Origin: CAVXDY01 sp963760715
Lineage (GTDB): Bacteria; Actinomycetota; Thermoleophilia; Miltoncostaeales; Miltoncostaeaceae
NCBI GenBank assembly: GCA_963760715.1
Contig: CAVXDY010000006.1
Span: 62,001-126,000 of the forward strand
Reading direction: 5' to 3'
DNA length: 64,000 nt
A program made the translations under genes and the position numbers. Of the stretch, positions 48,509 to 57,370 are shown in pieces (the first letter of the stretch is position 1; each line of letters begins with the position of its first letter). A model generated the notes under the pieces. It ran no database searches, had not been told where the DNA came from, and saw nothing but the letters and a program-made list of their open reading frames with translations.

Positions 48509-49676
48509 TCAGCGGGCGATCTCCGCGCGGTAGTGCGCGATGGCCGCGTCCAGGTGCCCCATGGAGTCGCCGCCGAACTTCTCGAGCAGGGCCTGCGCCA
48601 GCACGAACGCCACCGCCGCCTCGGCGATCACCGCCGCCGCGGGGACGGCGCAGATGTCGGAGCGCTCCTTGAACGCCTTCCTGGGCTCCTTGGTGGCCGT
48701 GTCCACCGACGCCAGCGGCCGCGTCAGCGTGCTGATGGGCTTCATCACGGCCCGCACCACGAGCGGGCCGCCGTGGGTCATCCCGCCCTCGAGGCCCCCG
48801 GAGCGGTTCGTGCGCCGGAAGTAGCCCCGCTCCTCGGAGTGGAAGATCTCGTCGTGCGCCTGGCTGCCGGGGACCGTGCCCAGCTCGAAGCCGGCGCCCA
48901 GCTCGACCCCCTTGATGGCCTGGATGCCCAGAAGGGCCTGGCCCAGGCGGCCGTCGAGGCGCGCGTCGCCGCTCACGTGCGACCCCAGCCCGGGAAGCGG
49001 GTCGAAGGCCCAGACCTCGAAGACGCCGCCGAGCGTGTCGTGGTTCTGGCCGGCCGCCTTGATGGCGGCCTTCATGCGCGCGGAGGCACCCTCGTCGAGG
49101 CAGCGCACCGGGCTCTCGTCGACGCCCTCGAAGTCGTCGAGGGTCACGTCGTCGCGCAGGGGCGCGGCCTCCGGGCCGATGCGCACCACGTGGCTGCGGA
49201 TCTGGGTGCCGTACGCGGCGCAGCAGCGCCTTGGCCACGCCGCCCGCGGCCACGCGGGCCGCGGTCTCGCGCGCGCTCGCCCGCTCCAGGATCGGCCGCA
49301 GGTCGTCCGTGCCGTACTTGAGCATCCCCGCCAGGTCGGCGTGCCCGGGCCGCGGGAGCGTGATCGGCTCCACCTCCGCCTCGGGCTCCCAGACCGCCAT
49401 CCGGTCGGCGGACCAGTTGGGGAAGTCGAGGTTCGGGATCTCCAGCGTGAGCGGGCTGCCGATGGTGAGCCCGTGCCGCAGGCCGCTCTTCACCTGGACG
49501 CGGTCGCGCTCGATCTTCATCCGGCCGCCGCGCCCGTAGCCGAGCTGCCGGCGCGCGAGGTCGGTGTCGATGTCGTCCGGCGTCAGGGCCAGCCCGGCCG
49601 GAAGCCCCTCGACCACCGCGAAGAGCGCCGGGCCATGGGACTCCCCGGCTGTGCGGTAGGTCAGGGCCACGACCAT
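48509..49676 (-). pseudogene. aroC: chorismate synthase with an apparent +1 frameshift
   Basis: Would make chorismate from EPSP using reduced FMN. The N-terminal part (ATG at 49676, VALTYRTAGESHGPALFAVV ... RQLGYGRGGRMKIERD ... RPGHADLAGMLKYG, about 152 residues) and the C-terminal part (SHVVRIG ... GIQAIKGVELGAGFELG ... MTHGGPLVVRAVMKPISTL) are both fully conserved but in different frames. Around 49210-49222 one base is extra: removing it restores ALLRAYGTQIRSHVVRIG, giving about 388 residues. No second chorismate synthase is in the window. A sequencing or assembly indel is more likely than a true loss. Heads the aro run. Confidence 0.85.
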
Positions 49677-49749
49677 CCAGTCTAGTCGGCCCCGGCCGTG
49701 GCAGTGTTCCCCCTGCGAGCCACGACGGCATGCGCGAGGAGGTGGGTCG

Positions 49750-50190
49750 GTGGGGCTTCTGCGCAACGCACGGGAGGCGCTGGCCACCCTGAGGCTCCTG
49801 AGCGGGCTCCGGCGCGATGCCGCCCGGCGCGGCGAGATCTCCCCGACGGCGGGGCCCGGAGCCCCTCCGCGGCCCACGGCGCGGCGTCCCGACGACGACC
49901 CCGCCCTCAGCTCCGCCCTCGACCGCTGGCGCGAGCGATCCACGCACGGCGCCCCGTCGCCGCCGGTGGCCCTCACCGCGCGCGAGACGGCCGAGGCGAT
50001 GCGGCACCTCGAGGACCTGCGGAGCCGGATGTCGTCCGATCGGGCGTCCGTCATCGCCGGCCACGCCGACGCGGGCCGGGTGACGGTGCGGCGCCTGCGC
50101 CCCGAGGACGGCTACGTGTGGGAGATGCCGGGCGTGCGGGTGTTCGCCATCGTGGGCGTGCAGGCGTTCACGGTGGACGACGAGGCCTGA
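49750..50190 (+). CDS. hypothetical protein, 146 residues
   Basis: A soluble protein with no recognised family. N-terminal helix LLRNAREALATLRLLSGLRRDAARRG, a Pro/Ala-rich disordered stretch (residues about 30-75), a helical ARETAEAMRHLEDLRSRM segment, then a small beta domain GRVTVRRLRPEDGYVWEMPG with a final VFAIVGVQAFTVDDEA. Start GTG at 49750 after GAGGAGG-like sequence. Divergent from aroC with a 73-base gap and 32 bases ahead of the MscS gene, with which it may share a transcript. Confidence 0.7.
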   Translation: MGLLRNAREALATLRLLSGLRRDAARRGEISPTAGPGAPPRPTARRPDDDPALSSALDRWRERSTHGAPSPPVALTARETAEAMRHLEDLRSRMSSDRASVIAGHADAGRVTVRRLRPEDGYVWEMPGVRVFAIVGVQAFTVDDEA

Positions 50191-50222
50191 TCCGGCCGCG
50201 CTGACCGGCCGGGGGCGCGTCT

Positions 50223-51062
50223 ATGATCGCGCCCGTGCCGTTCGCGCCCGCCGCACTGGGCCTTCCGGAGTGGGCCGGCCGCCTCGGCCTGGTCGCCCTG
50301 ATCCTGCTCGGGGCCGTCCTCCTGCTGTGGATGGCCAGCCTGCTCATGACCCGGATGGCGAGGCGCGCCGCCAAGGCGCACGGGGCCCGCGCGCGCCAGC
50401 GCCAGACGGCGATCTCGGCCCTCGCCACCGGAATCCGGTACGTGATCCTCGTGGCCGCGGCGATCGCGGTCGCGGCCGCCCTGGCGGGCGGTGGGGACGT
50501 CGGTGCGGTGGGCGGCGGGGCGCTCGTGGTCATCGTCATCGGCTTCGCCTCGCAGCGACTCCTGTTCGACGTGATCGCGGGCTTCTTCATCCTGTTCGAG
50601 GATCAGTACGGGGTGGGCGACGTGGTGCGCCTGGAGCCGAGCGGCTACACCGGGCGGGTCCACTCGCTCGGCCTGCGCACGACGGTCCTGCTGGGCCCCG
50701 GCGCCGAGCGCATGACCGTTCCCAACGGCCAGATCAACGCCATCCGCGTGTACCCCGAGGGCCGGCGCCACTACCGGGTGGAGATGCTCACCCGCGACCC
50801 CGAGGCGGTGGAGGGCATCGTGGCGGAGGTGGCCGGCGGGGTGGCCGGCGCCGGCGGTCCATGGGAGGCCTGCCCGCGGATGGTGCGCCGTGAGCGGGAC
50901 GCGGGGCTCACCCGCCTGATCGCGATCGTCGACGCCGACGCCTTCCAGGACGAGACCGCCACCCACTGGCTGGCCGACACCGTGGCCCAGAGGGCCGGGG
51001 ACCGGCTCGTCTCGCCGCCCCTGGTGACGCTGGACCGGGGCCGGGGGCCGGCGCCGGGCTGA
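50223..51062 (+). CDS. MscS-family mechanosensitive channel
   Basis: A 279-residue inner-membrane small-conductance channel releasing solutes on osmotic downshock. Three hydrophobic helices: LGLVALILLGAVLLLWMASL, IRYVILVAAAIAVAAALAGG and the pore-lining TM3 (GGGALVVIVIGFASQRLLFD) followed by VIAGFFILFEDQYGVGDVV, the MscS hallmark. The beta domain has TVLLGPGAERMTVPNGQI and the end is a mixed alpha/beta C-terminal domain. It has only three TM segments, as in E. coli MscS. ATG at 50223; an ABC transporter gene follows in the same direction after 60 bases. Confidence 0.93.
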   Translation: MIAPVPFAPAALGLPEWAGRLGLVALILLGAVLLLWMASLLMTRMARRAAKAHGARARQRQTAISALATGIRYVILVAAAIAVAAALAGGGDVGAVGGGALVVIVIGFASQRLLFDVIAGFFILFEDQYGVGDVVRLEPSGYTGRVHSLGLRTTVLLGPGAERMTVPNGQINAIRVYPEGRRHYRVEMLTRDPEAVEGIVAEVAGGVAGAGGPWEACPRMVRRERDAGLTRLIAIVDADAFQDETATHWLADTVAQRAGDRLVSPPLVTLDRGRGPAPG

Positions 51063-51122
51063 TCCGGCCGCGCGGACCCCGGAAGGGGGACGCGTGGTAT
51101 CCCCTTCGGTCATGGAGAGGCC

Positions 51123-52940
51123 ATGAGCACCCACGGCGGCCCCTGGGCGGTCGAGACCCCGCCCGAGCGGCCCGCGGACCCGGACGTGCGCCGGGCGAAC
51201 CTGCGCCGGGTGATGCGGCTCTTCCGCCCCTACGGGATGCGCCTCGCGGCGGTGCTGTCGCTGATCGTCCTGTCGGCCGGCCTCGACATCATCTCGCCCT
51301 TCCTCCTGAAGGCGATCCTCGACACCGCGCTGCCCGAGCGGGACAACCTGCTGCTGACGGTCCTCGTGGGCGGCATGATCGCGATCTCCGTCGTGACGGG
51401 GATCCTGGGCGTCTACCAGACGCTGCTCTCCAACCAGGTCGGCCAGAGGGTGATGCACGACCTGCGCTCGGCCGTGTACCGCCACCTGCAGCGCCTGTCG
51501 CTGGCGTTCTTCACGCGCACCCGCACCGGCGAGGTCCAGGCCCGGATCGCCAGCGACATCGGCGGCGTCCAGAGCGTGGTGACCTCGACGGCCACCTCCA
51601 TCGTCTCCAACGCCACCACGGTGCTCGCGAGCATCGTGGCCATGTTCGCCCTGGACTGGCGCCTGGCGGTCTTCTCGCTGGGCCTGCTGCCGTTCTTCAT
51701 CCTGCTCACCCGGAGGGTCGGCTCCCAGCGCAGGGAGATCACCACGACCCGCCAGCGGACGATCGCCGACATGTCGAGCATCGTCCAGGAGTCGCTGTCG
51801 GTGTCGGGGATCCTGCTCGGCAAGACCACGGGCCGCTCCGAGGCGCTGGCCGAGCGATTCCAGGGCGAGTCGGAGCGGCTCGCCGACCTCGAGGTGCGCC
51901 AGCGGATGGCCGGCCGCTGGATGATGGCGTCCATCGGGACGACGTTCGCGATCATGCCCGCGGCCGTCTACTGGCTCGCCGGTCAGAGCTGGTCCGGGCA
52001 GGCCGTGACGATCGGGACCGTGGTCGCCTTCACCACCCTGCAGGCGCGCCTGTTCCGCCCGATCATGTCGCTGCTGAACGTGCAGATCGACGTTCAGACG
52101 TCGCTGGCGCTCTTCGACCGGATCTTCGAGTACCTCGACCTGCCCGTGGACATCCACGAGCGTCCCGACCCCATCGTCCTCGACCGCAGCGCGCTGCTGG
52201 GCGAGGTCTCACTCGAGAACGTGTCCTTCCGCTACGACCACGACCGGTGGACGCTGCGGGGGGTGTCGCTGACCACCCCGCCCGGGACCATGACCGCGAT
52301 CATCGGGGAGACCGGGTCGGGCAAGACGACCCTGGGCTACCTGGTCGCGCGCCTCTACGACGCGACCGAGGGCCGCGTGACCATCGACGGGATCGACGTG
52401 CGGGACGTGTCGTTCGCCTCCCTGGCCGACACCGTCGGCGTCGTCTCCCAGGAGACCTACCTGATCCACGCCACGGTGCGGGAGAACATCCGCTTCGCCC
52501 GGCCCGAGGCGACCGACGAGGAGGTGGAGGCCGCCGCGCGCGCGGCGCAGATCCACGGGGTGATCGCCTCTCTCCCGGAGGGCTATGACACGGTCGTCGG
52601 AGAGCGCGGCTCCCGGTTCTCCGGAGGCGAGAAGCAGCGCATCGCGATCGCGCGAACGGTGCTGCGCAACCCCCCGATCCTGGTCCTCGACGAGGCCACG
52701 AGCGCCCTCGACACCGAGACCGAGCGGGCCGTGCAGGAGGCCCTCGAGCGCCTGGGCGAGGGGCGGACCGTGATCGCGATCGCCCATCGGCTCTCCACGG
52801 TGCGCGACGCCGACCAGATCGTGGTCCTCGACGCGGGGCAGGTCGTGGAGCGCGGCTCGCACGACGAGCTGATCGAGCGGGGCGGCCGATACGCCGCGCT
52901 GCTGGCGGGTGTGACCCCGGAGCCGGTGGGCGGCGAGTAA
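51123..52940 (+). CDS. ABC transporter, fused permease/ATP-binding exporter
   Basis: A 605-residue half-transporter of the MsbA/type IV exporter class. Residues about 35-325 form the six-helix transmembrane domain (LSLIVLSAGLDIISPFLLKA ...). The nucleotide-binding domain follows: Walker A AIIGETGSGKTTLGYL, Q-loop VGVVSQETYL, signature FSGGEKQRIAIARTVL, Walker B ILVLDEATSALD, His switch IAIAHRLSTV. It should work as a homodimer or with a partner not present here. Substrate unknown (lipid, drug or peptide). ATG at 51123 with a GGAGAGG site. A hairpin at 53023-53040 follows. Confidence 0.94.
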   Translation: MSTHGGPWAVETPPERPADPDVRRANLRRVMRLFRPYGMRLAAVLSLIVLSAGLDIISPFLLKAILDTALPERDNLLLTVLVGGMIAISVVTGILGVYQTLLSNQVGQRVMHDLRSAVYRHLQRLSLAFFTRTRTGEVQARIASDIGGVQSVVTSTATSIVSNATTVLASIVAMFALDWRLAVFSLGLLPFFILLTRRVGSQRREITTTRQRTIADMSSIVQESLSVSGILLGKTTGRSEALAERFQGESERLADLEVRQRMAGRWMMASIGTTFAIMPAAVYWLAGQSWSGQAVTIGTVVAFTTLQARLFRPIMSLLNVQIDVQTSLALFDRIFEYLDLPVDIHERPDPIVLDRSALLGEVSLENVSFRYDHDRWTLRGVSLTTPPGTMTAIIGETGSGKTTLGYLVARLYDATEGRVTIDGIDVRDVSFASLADTVGVVSQETYLIHATVRENIRFARPEATDEEVEAAARAAQIHGVIASLPEGYDTVVGERGSRFSGGEKQRIAIARTVLRNPPILVLDEATSALDTETERAVQEALERLGEGRTVIAIAHRLSTVRDADQIVVLDAGQVVERGSHDELIERGGRYAALLAGVTPEPVGGE

Positions 52941-53022
52941 GGGCCCCGAGCACTCTCCCGGTATCGCGGGGATCTGCGTCCTCGTCACGCGGGAGATTGC
53001 CGGGAACGGCATACGGACCAGC

Positions 53023-53040
53023 GAGCCGGGGCACCGGCTC
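53023..53040. terminator. short GC hairpin between the ABC transporter and prepilin peptidase genes
   Basis: GAGCCGG pairs with CCGGCTC around a 4-base loop, overlapping the prepilin peptidase stop codon, about 80 bases after the convergent ABC transporter stop. It may serve as a bidirectional terminator. No T tract. Confidence 0.5.
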
Positions 53041-53798
53041 ACACGAGGACCCCGGCGTACCAGGCGAGCATCTGCGGCCCGGCCCACAGGCCCACCAGGC
53101 CTCCGCCGGCCAGGAACGGGGCGAACGGGATGCCGATGGACCGGGCCCGCCTCCCGAAGCGCACCAGCAGGACGGCTCCGGCCACCGCGCCCGCGGCGAA
53201 CGCCACCAGGAGCGCCGGGATGACGGCCAGGCCCAGCGCGGCCCCGAGGAGGCCGGCCAGCTTGACGTCGCCGAGCCCCATCCCCTCGGGGTGCGCGAGC
53301 GACAGCGCCAGCAGCGCGGCCGCGCCACCGGCCGCGCCGGCCAGCGGCACCCACCAGCGGCCGGGATCGCCGGCGACGCCCGCGGCCGCCGCCGCGAGGG
53401 CGGCCGGGGCGACCACCAGGTCGGGGATCAGGCGGTGCGTCAGGTTGACCGCCACCACCGGCACCAGGCTCACCCCGAGCATCGCCCCCGCGAGGCCGCG
53501 CCAGCCCGCGCCCAGCCCGAGGACGGCCGTGGCAGCGAGGACGCCGCTGCCGAGTTCCATGCCGGGGTACGCGGCCGGGATGCGGCACCGGCAGGCCCGG
53601 CAGCGCCCGCGCAGGACGAGGAACGAGAGCAGCGGGATCAGCTCGTGAGGGCGCAAGCGACTCCCGGCATGCCCCGCACCGGGCCCGGCCGCGGACCAGC
53701 GGCTGGGAGCGCGGCCAGCGCCACGCGATCGCGGTCGACACCCCGCCGGCGGCGACCCCGAGGACGCCGGCGAGCGCGGCCCAGACGGCGGTGCTCAC
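53039..53798 (-). pseudogene. pilD: type IV prepilin peptidase with an apparent +1 frameshift
   Basis: Cleaves and usually N-methylates type IV prepilins in the inner membrane (A24 family). The N-terminal part (ATG at 53798: STAVWAALAGVLGVAAGGV ... RARCGACRESL, zinc-type CxxC) and the main part (RPHELIPLLSFLVLRGRCRA ... LTHRLIPDLVV ... EGMGLGDVKLAGLLG with the catalytic Asp residues) are in different frames. Near 53654-53658 one extra base is present; removing it gives CRESLRPHELIPLLS, the family pattern, and about 252 residues. As for aroC, an indel error is the simplest explanation. It is the only prepilin peptidase seen, 7 kb from pilB-pilT-pilC. Confidence 0.82.
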
Positions 53799-53926
53799 GG
53801 CGGATGGCGGCGGCGGAGGAACATCCCGGCAACCGTGGCAGGGCCCGGCCGGCGGGCGTCATCAGGGATGTGACGGGGGGACGCCGAGGGCGTGCCGGAT
53901 CACGACACGGTCCCTCCCCCGCGACG

Positions 53927-54730
53927 TCAGCCGGGGCGGCGCGCGACCCCGTAGAGCTTGACGAAGGTGAACCGGAAGCCGTCCGGTCCCGAGGCCCGGG
54001 TGACCGCCTCCACCACGCGAGCGTTGTGGGCCTCGGCCTCGGCCGGGTCGAGCCCCGCCGACAGGTGGCTCGCGACCGCGCCGATACGAGCGAGGTACGC
54101 CTCGGGCGACACCCGGCGGACGCGCCGCTCCTCCCACACGTCGAGGACCTCCAGACCGGCGTCCTGCATGTAGGTCGCCAGCTCCTCGACGTCGCGGTGG
54201 ACGAGGTCGAAGACCTCCACCCAGGACGGCGGCACGGGCGGGTCGATCTCGGAGAGCACCAGGCGCAGCTCCTCGTCGGTGCCGCGGCCCGAGGCGAGGA
54301 TGCCCAAGACACCGCCGGCGCGCAGCCGGCGCGCCATTGCCTTCACGGCGTCCGGCTTCTCCGGGAACCAGTGGAACGCCATCCCGCTGACGACCGCGTC
54401 GTAGGCGTCGTCGGGGACCGGCATCTCGTGGACGCCCGCCACGTGCAGGTCGGCCTCCACGCCCAGCCCGTCGAGCTTCTCGCGGAACCGCCCGAGCATC
54501 CCCTCCGAGGGGTCGACGCCCGTCACCGAGACGGTCCCGAACCGGCTCACCATGGCCTCCGTGACGAAGCCGGTGCCGCAGCCCACGTCGAGCACGCGCG
54601 CGTAGGGCCCCGGCGGCAGCGACGCCACCAGGCGCTCGGCGCCGGACCGGTTTCGCCGGAGCAGATCGTCGTAGTCCGCCGCGCTGCGGTCGAACCCCTG
54701 CCCGACGTCGGATCCGTCGGCCATCGGCAT
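53927..54730 (-). CDS. class I SAM-dependent methyltransferase
   Basis: A 267-residue Rossmann methyltransferase. N-terminal FDRSAADYDDLLRRN, motif I ARVLDVGCGTGFVTEAMV (SAM-binding, about residues 45-60), motif II VTGVDPSEGMLGRFREKL, motif III VPDDAYDAVVSGMAFHWFPE and motif IV GGVLGILASGRG. This resembles UbiE/Methyltransf_11 enzymes, with a closing C-terminal helical/strand region (FRFTFVKLYGVARR). The methyl acceptor cannot be inferred. The start could be the ATG at 54730 or 54724; an AGGAGG site serves either. Divergent from rnhA with only 35 bases between. Confidence 0.9.
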   Translation of the reverse strand: MPMADGSDVGQGFDRSAADYDDLLRRNRSGAERLVASLPPGPYARVLDVGCGTGFVTEAMVSRFGTVSVTGVDPSEGMLGRFREKLDGLGVEADLHVAGVHEMPVPDDAYDAVVSGMAFHWFPEKPDAVKAMARRLRAGGVLGILASGRGTDEELRLVLSEIDPPVPPSWVEVFDLVHRDVEELATYMQDAGLEVLDVWEERRVRRVSPEAYLARIGAVASHLSAGLDPAEAEAHNARVVEAVTRASGPDGFRFTFVKLYGVARRPG

Positions 54731-54765
54731 CCCCCCTCCTTCGACGGCTAAGGTAGCAACGAGTC

Positions 54766-55272
54766 ATGCCCGAGACCTTCACCCTCGTCACCGACGGAGC
54801 CTGCTCCGGCAACGGCACCGACGACGCCCGCGGCGGATGGGCGGCGATCCTGATCGGCGCGGACGGGGCCGAGACCATCCTCACCGGCGGGGAGTTCCCC
54901 ACCACGAACAACCGGATGGAGCTGATGGCGGCGCTCGAGGGGCTCCAGGCGGCGCCGGAGGGGTCCGACGTGGAGCTGGTGACCGACTCCAGCTACCTCG
55001 CGAACGCCATCGGCAAGGGCTGGCTGGACGGCTGGAGGCGCAAGGGCTGGCGCACCGCGAGCCGGCAGCCGGTGGCGAACCGTGACCTCTGGGAGCGCAT
55101 GATCACCGAGCTCGCGCGCCACCACCGTGTGCGCCCGGTGCTCGTGCCCGGCCACGCCGGCCATCCCCAGAACGAGCGGGCCGACCAGCTCGCCCAGGAC
55201 GCGGCCAAGGACGCCGAGCCGCGGCAGGACATCCCCCCGATTGCCCACGGGCAGCTCGGGCTCGACGTCTGA
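54766..55272 (+). CDS. rnhA: ribonuclease HI
   Basis: Degrades RNA in RNA-DNA hybrids. The 168-residue product has all four acidic catalytic residues: Asp in VTDGACSGNG, Glu in NNRMELMAALEG, Asp in VTDSSYLANAI and Asp in NERADQLAQDAA. GWLDGWRRKGWRTA is the basic protrusion-like segment and PGHAGHPQNE carries the catalytic-loop His. It has a short C-terminal extension. ATG at 54766. The next gene starts inside its 3' end if the TTG start is right. Confidence 0.95.
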   Translation: MPETFTLVTDGACSGNGTDDARGGWAAILIGADGAETILTGGEFPTTNNRMELMAALEGLQAAPEGSDVELVTDSSYLANAIGKGWLDGWRRKGWRTASRQPVANRDLWERMITELARHHRVRPVLVPGHAGHPQNERADQLAQDAAKDAEPRQDIPPIAHGQLGLDV

Positions 55273-56224
55273 GGCGCCCGCCCCGGCCGCGCCACGCACC
55301 CTCGTGGTCGGCCCGGGAGCCATCGGGGGTTTCGTGGCCGCGCGGCTCACGGAGGCCGGCTGGCCCGTGACGGTGGTGGCCCGGGACAGGACTCTGGCGG
55401 CGCTCCGCTCGGCCCCGATGCGGCTGGTCGACGACGGCGCTGAGCGGGAGGTGCGGCTCGCCGTCATCGAGGGCCCGCCCGAGGCGGCGTCGGTGGACCT
55501 GGCCCTCGTGTGCGTGAAGAGCTTCGACACCGAGGGCGCGGGCCGGATGCTGGCCCCGGCGCTCGCCCCGGGGGCGGTGGTGCTGTCGCTGCAGAACGGC
55601 GTGGGGAACCCCGAGATCCTCGCCGAGGCCTGCCCCGGCGCCGTCGTGGGCGGCGTGGCCGTCTACCTGGGCTGCCAGCGGATCGCGCCCGACCACGTGG
55701 TGCGCCGGCCGAGCCGCGACCCGGCCACCGGGCGGCTCCGCGACCTGCTGGCCGGCGGGGGACCGGGACCGGCCGGCGAGGCGCTGGCGGCGGTGGGCGC
55801 CGCGATCGGCGTGCCGACGCGCGTGGACGAGCGCCCGGAGGTGGCGCTCTGGACCAAGCTGGTGGCGAACGCCTCCCTCAACACCGTCACCGCACTCGGG
55901 CGGGCGAACGTGGGACGGGTCTTCTCCGATCAGGCGGCCGTGGAGCTGATGCTCGCGCTCGGCCACGAGGTGGTGGCGGTGGCCCACGCCCTCGACGTGC
56001 CGGTGCCCGACGACGCGGCCGAGGCGTACATCGCCGACGCCCGCACGCGCCTCCCGCGCGACGGCGGCTCGTCCACGCTGTTCGACCTGGTCTCCGGGCA
56101 GCCGCTGGAGAGCGCCGCCCTGGTGGGCGCCGTCGCGCGGGAGGGCGAGCGGCTGCGCGTGCCCGTCCCGGTCAGCCGCGCGTGCGCCGCCCTCCTCGGC
56201 CTCTTGGATCCTGCCCACCGTTAG
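55241..56224 (+). CDS. 2-dehydropantoate 2-reductase (ketopantoate reductase family)
   Basis: NADPH-dependent reduction of ketopantoate to pantoate for CoA synthesis; PanE/ApbA family. The Rossmann motif LVVGPGAIGGFVAARL opens the protein, followed by VCVKSFDTEGA (catalytic-site Lys region), LSLQNGVGNPEIL, GGVAVYLGC and LWTKLVANASLNTVTALG with the Lys/Asn pair. The start is not obvious: no ATG or good GTG precedes the first strand, so I use a TTG at 55241 that overlaps rnhA by 32 bases; a GTG at 55304 would cut into the first strand. PanE-like enzymes also reduce other 2-oxoacids, so the substrate is moderately certain. Confidence 0.87.
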   Translation: MPTGSSGSTSEAPAPAAPRTLVVGPGAIGGFVAARLTEAGWPVTVVARDRTLAALRSAPMRLVDDGAEREVRLAVIEGPPEAASVDLALVCVKSFDTEGAGRMLAPALAPGAVVLSLQNGVGNPEILAEACPGAVVGGVAVYLGCQRIAPDHVVRRPSRDPATGRLRDLLAGGGPGPAGEALAAVGAAIGVPTRVDERPEVALWTKLVANASLNTVTALGRANVGRVFSDQAAVELMLALGHEVVAVAHALDVPVPDDAAEAYIADARTRLPRDGGSSTLFDLVSGQPLESAALVGAVAREGERLRVPVPVSRACAALLGLLDPAHR

Positions 56225-56239
56225 GTTCACACTGAAGCC

Positions 56240-57370
56240 GTGAACGACAGCTTCCCACTCGGCCGGATCTTCGGCATCAAGGTCGGCGTCAACTGGAGCG
56301 TGCTGCTCCTGCTGGCGTTCTTCATCTGGACCCTGAGCTCCTCGTGGTTCCCCGACAGCAACCCGGGCCTCAGCGACAACACCTACTTCGTGATGGCGGT
56401 CGTCACCGCGCTGGGCTTCTTCGCGTCGATCCTGCTGCACGAGCTGGGTCACGCGGTGCGGGCGACCCGCGACGGGATGACGATCGACGGCATCACCCTC
56501 TGGCTGTTCGGGGGCGTGGCGCGGTTCACGGGGATGTTCCCCACGGCCGGCGCCGAGTTCCGGATCGCCGCCGCCGGGCCCCTGGTGTCGCTCGCCCTGG
56601 GCGCCGGCTTCCTCGGCATCACGAGGGTCCCCGGGCTGCCGGAGCCGATCGACGGGGTCTGCGCGTACCTGGGCGCCACCAACATCCTGCTGCTGCTGTT
56701 CAACCTCCTGCCGGCCCTTCCCCTGGACGGCGGCCGCATCCTGCGCGCGGCGCTCTGGCAGTGGAGGGACGACGTCTACTCCGCCACCCGCATCGCGGCG
56801 GCCGTGAGCCGCGCCCTCGCGATCGGGCTGATCGGGCTCGGAGTCGCGATGTTCGTCTTCGGCGGCGCCCAGTTCAACGGGATCTGGCTCGCCATCATCG
56901 GCTGGTTCGTGTTCCAGGCCGGCGGCGCGGAGGCCCGGATGCTGACCCCGCCCCGGGCCGCGCCGGCCGCGCGGGTGGGCGACGTGCTGGTGCGCGACCC
57001 GGTCACGGCCCCGGCCGACCTCCCGCTGGACCGCTTCGTGGAGCAGACCGTGTGGGACCACCGCCACGAGGCCTATCCCGTCGAGGAGGCGGACGGCCGC
57101 ATCGTGGGCCTCCTGGAGCTGCGGCGCCTGGCGGAGGTCGCGCGCGACCAATGGCCCGCCACCCGCGTGGCCGACCTGATGACCCCGCTCGAGCGGGTGC
57201 CCGAGCTGCGGGAGGACCAGGACGTGATGGACGCGGTCGCCGTCCTGCGGGCCGCGAACGCGGCGCACGGCCTGGTGCTGGACGGCCCGCGCCTCTTGGG
57301 CCTGCTGTCGCTGAGCGACATCGCGCGGGCCCTGAACGCCGGCCCGGGCCGCCCCTCCGTTCCCGCCTAG
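56240..57370 (+). CDS. site-2 protease (M50) with CBS domains
   Basis: A 376-residue intramembrane zinc metalloprotease of the M50/S2P-like group with C-terminal CBS pair. Metal site: ILLHELGHAVRATRDG (HExxH) and the second motif LLPALPLDGGRIL (Asp ligand). Five to six hydrophobic segments span residues about 1-235. Two CBS repeats follow (VGDVLVRDPVTAPADLPLDR ... and RVADLMTPLERVPELRED ...), which often bind adenosyl ligands. Substrates, possibly anti-sigma factors, are not identifiable. GTG-type start at 56240, 15 bases after the reductase. The end overlaps the convergent flippase-like gene by 4 bases. Confidence 0.93.
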   Translation: MNDSFPLGRIFGIKVGVNWSVLLLLAFFIWTLSSSWFPDSNPGLSDNTYFVMAVVTALGFFASILLHELGHAVRATRDGMTIDGITLWLFGGVARFTGMFPTAGAEFRIAAAGPLVSLALGAGFLGITRVPGLPEPIDGVCAYLGATNILLLLFNLLPALPLDGGRILRAALWQWRDDVYSATRIAAAVSRALAIGLIGLGVAMFVFGGAQFNGIWLAIIGWFVFQAGGAEARMLTPPRAAPAARVGDVLVRDPVTAPADLPLDRFVEQTVWDHRHEAYPVEEADGRIVGLLELRRLAEVARDQWPATRVADLMTPLERVPELREDQDVMDAVAVLRAANAAHGLVLDGPRLLGLLSLSDIARALNAGPGRPSVPA

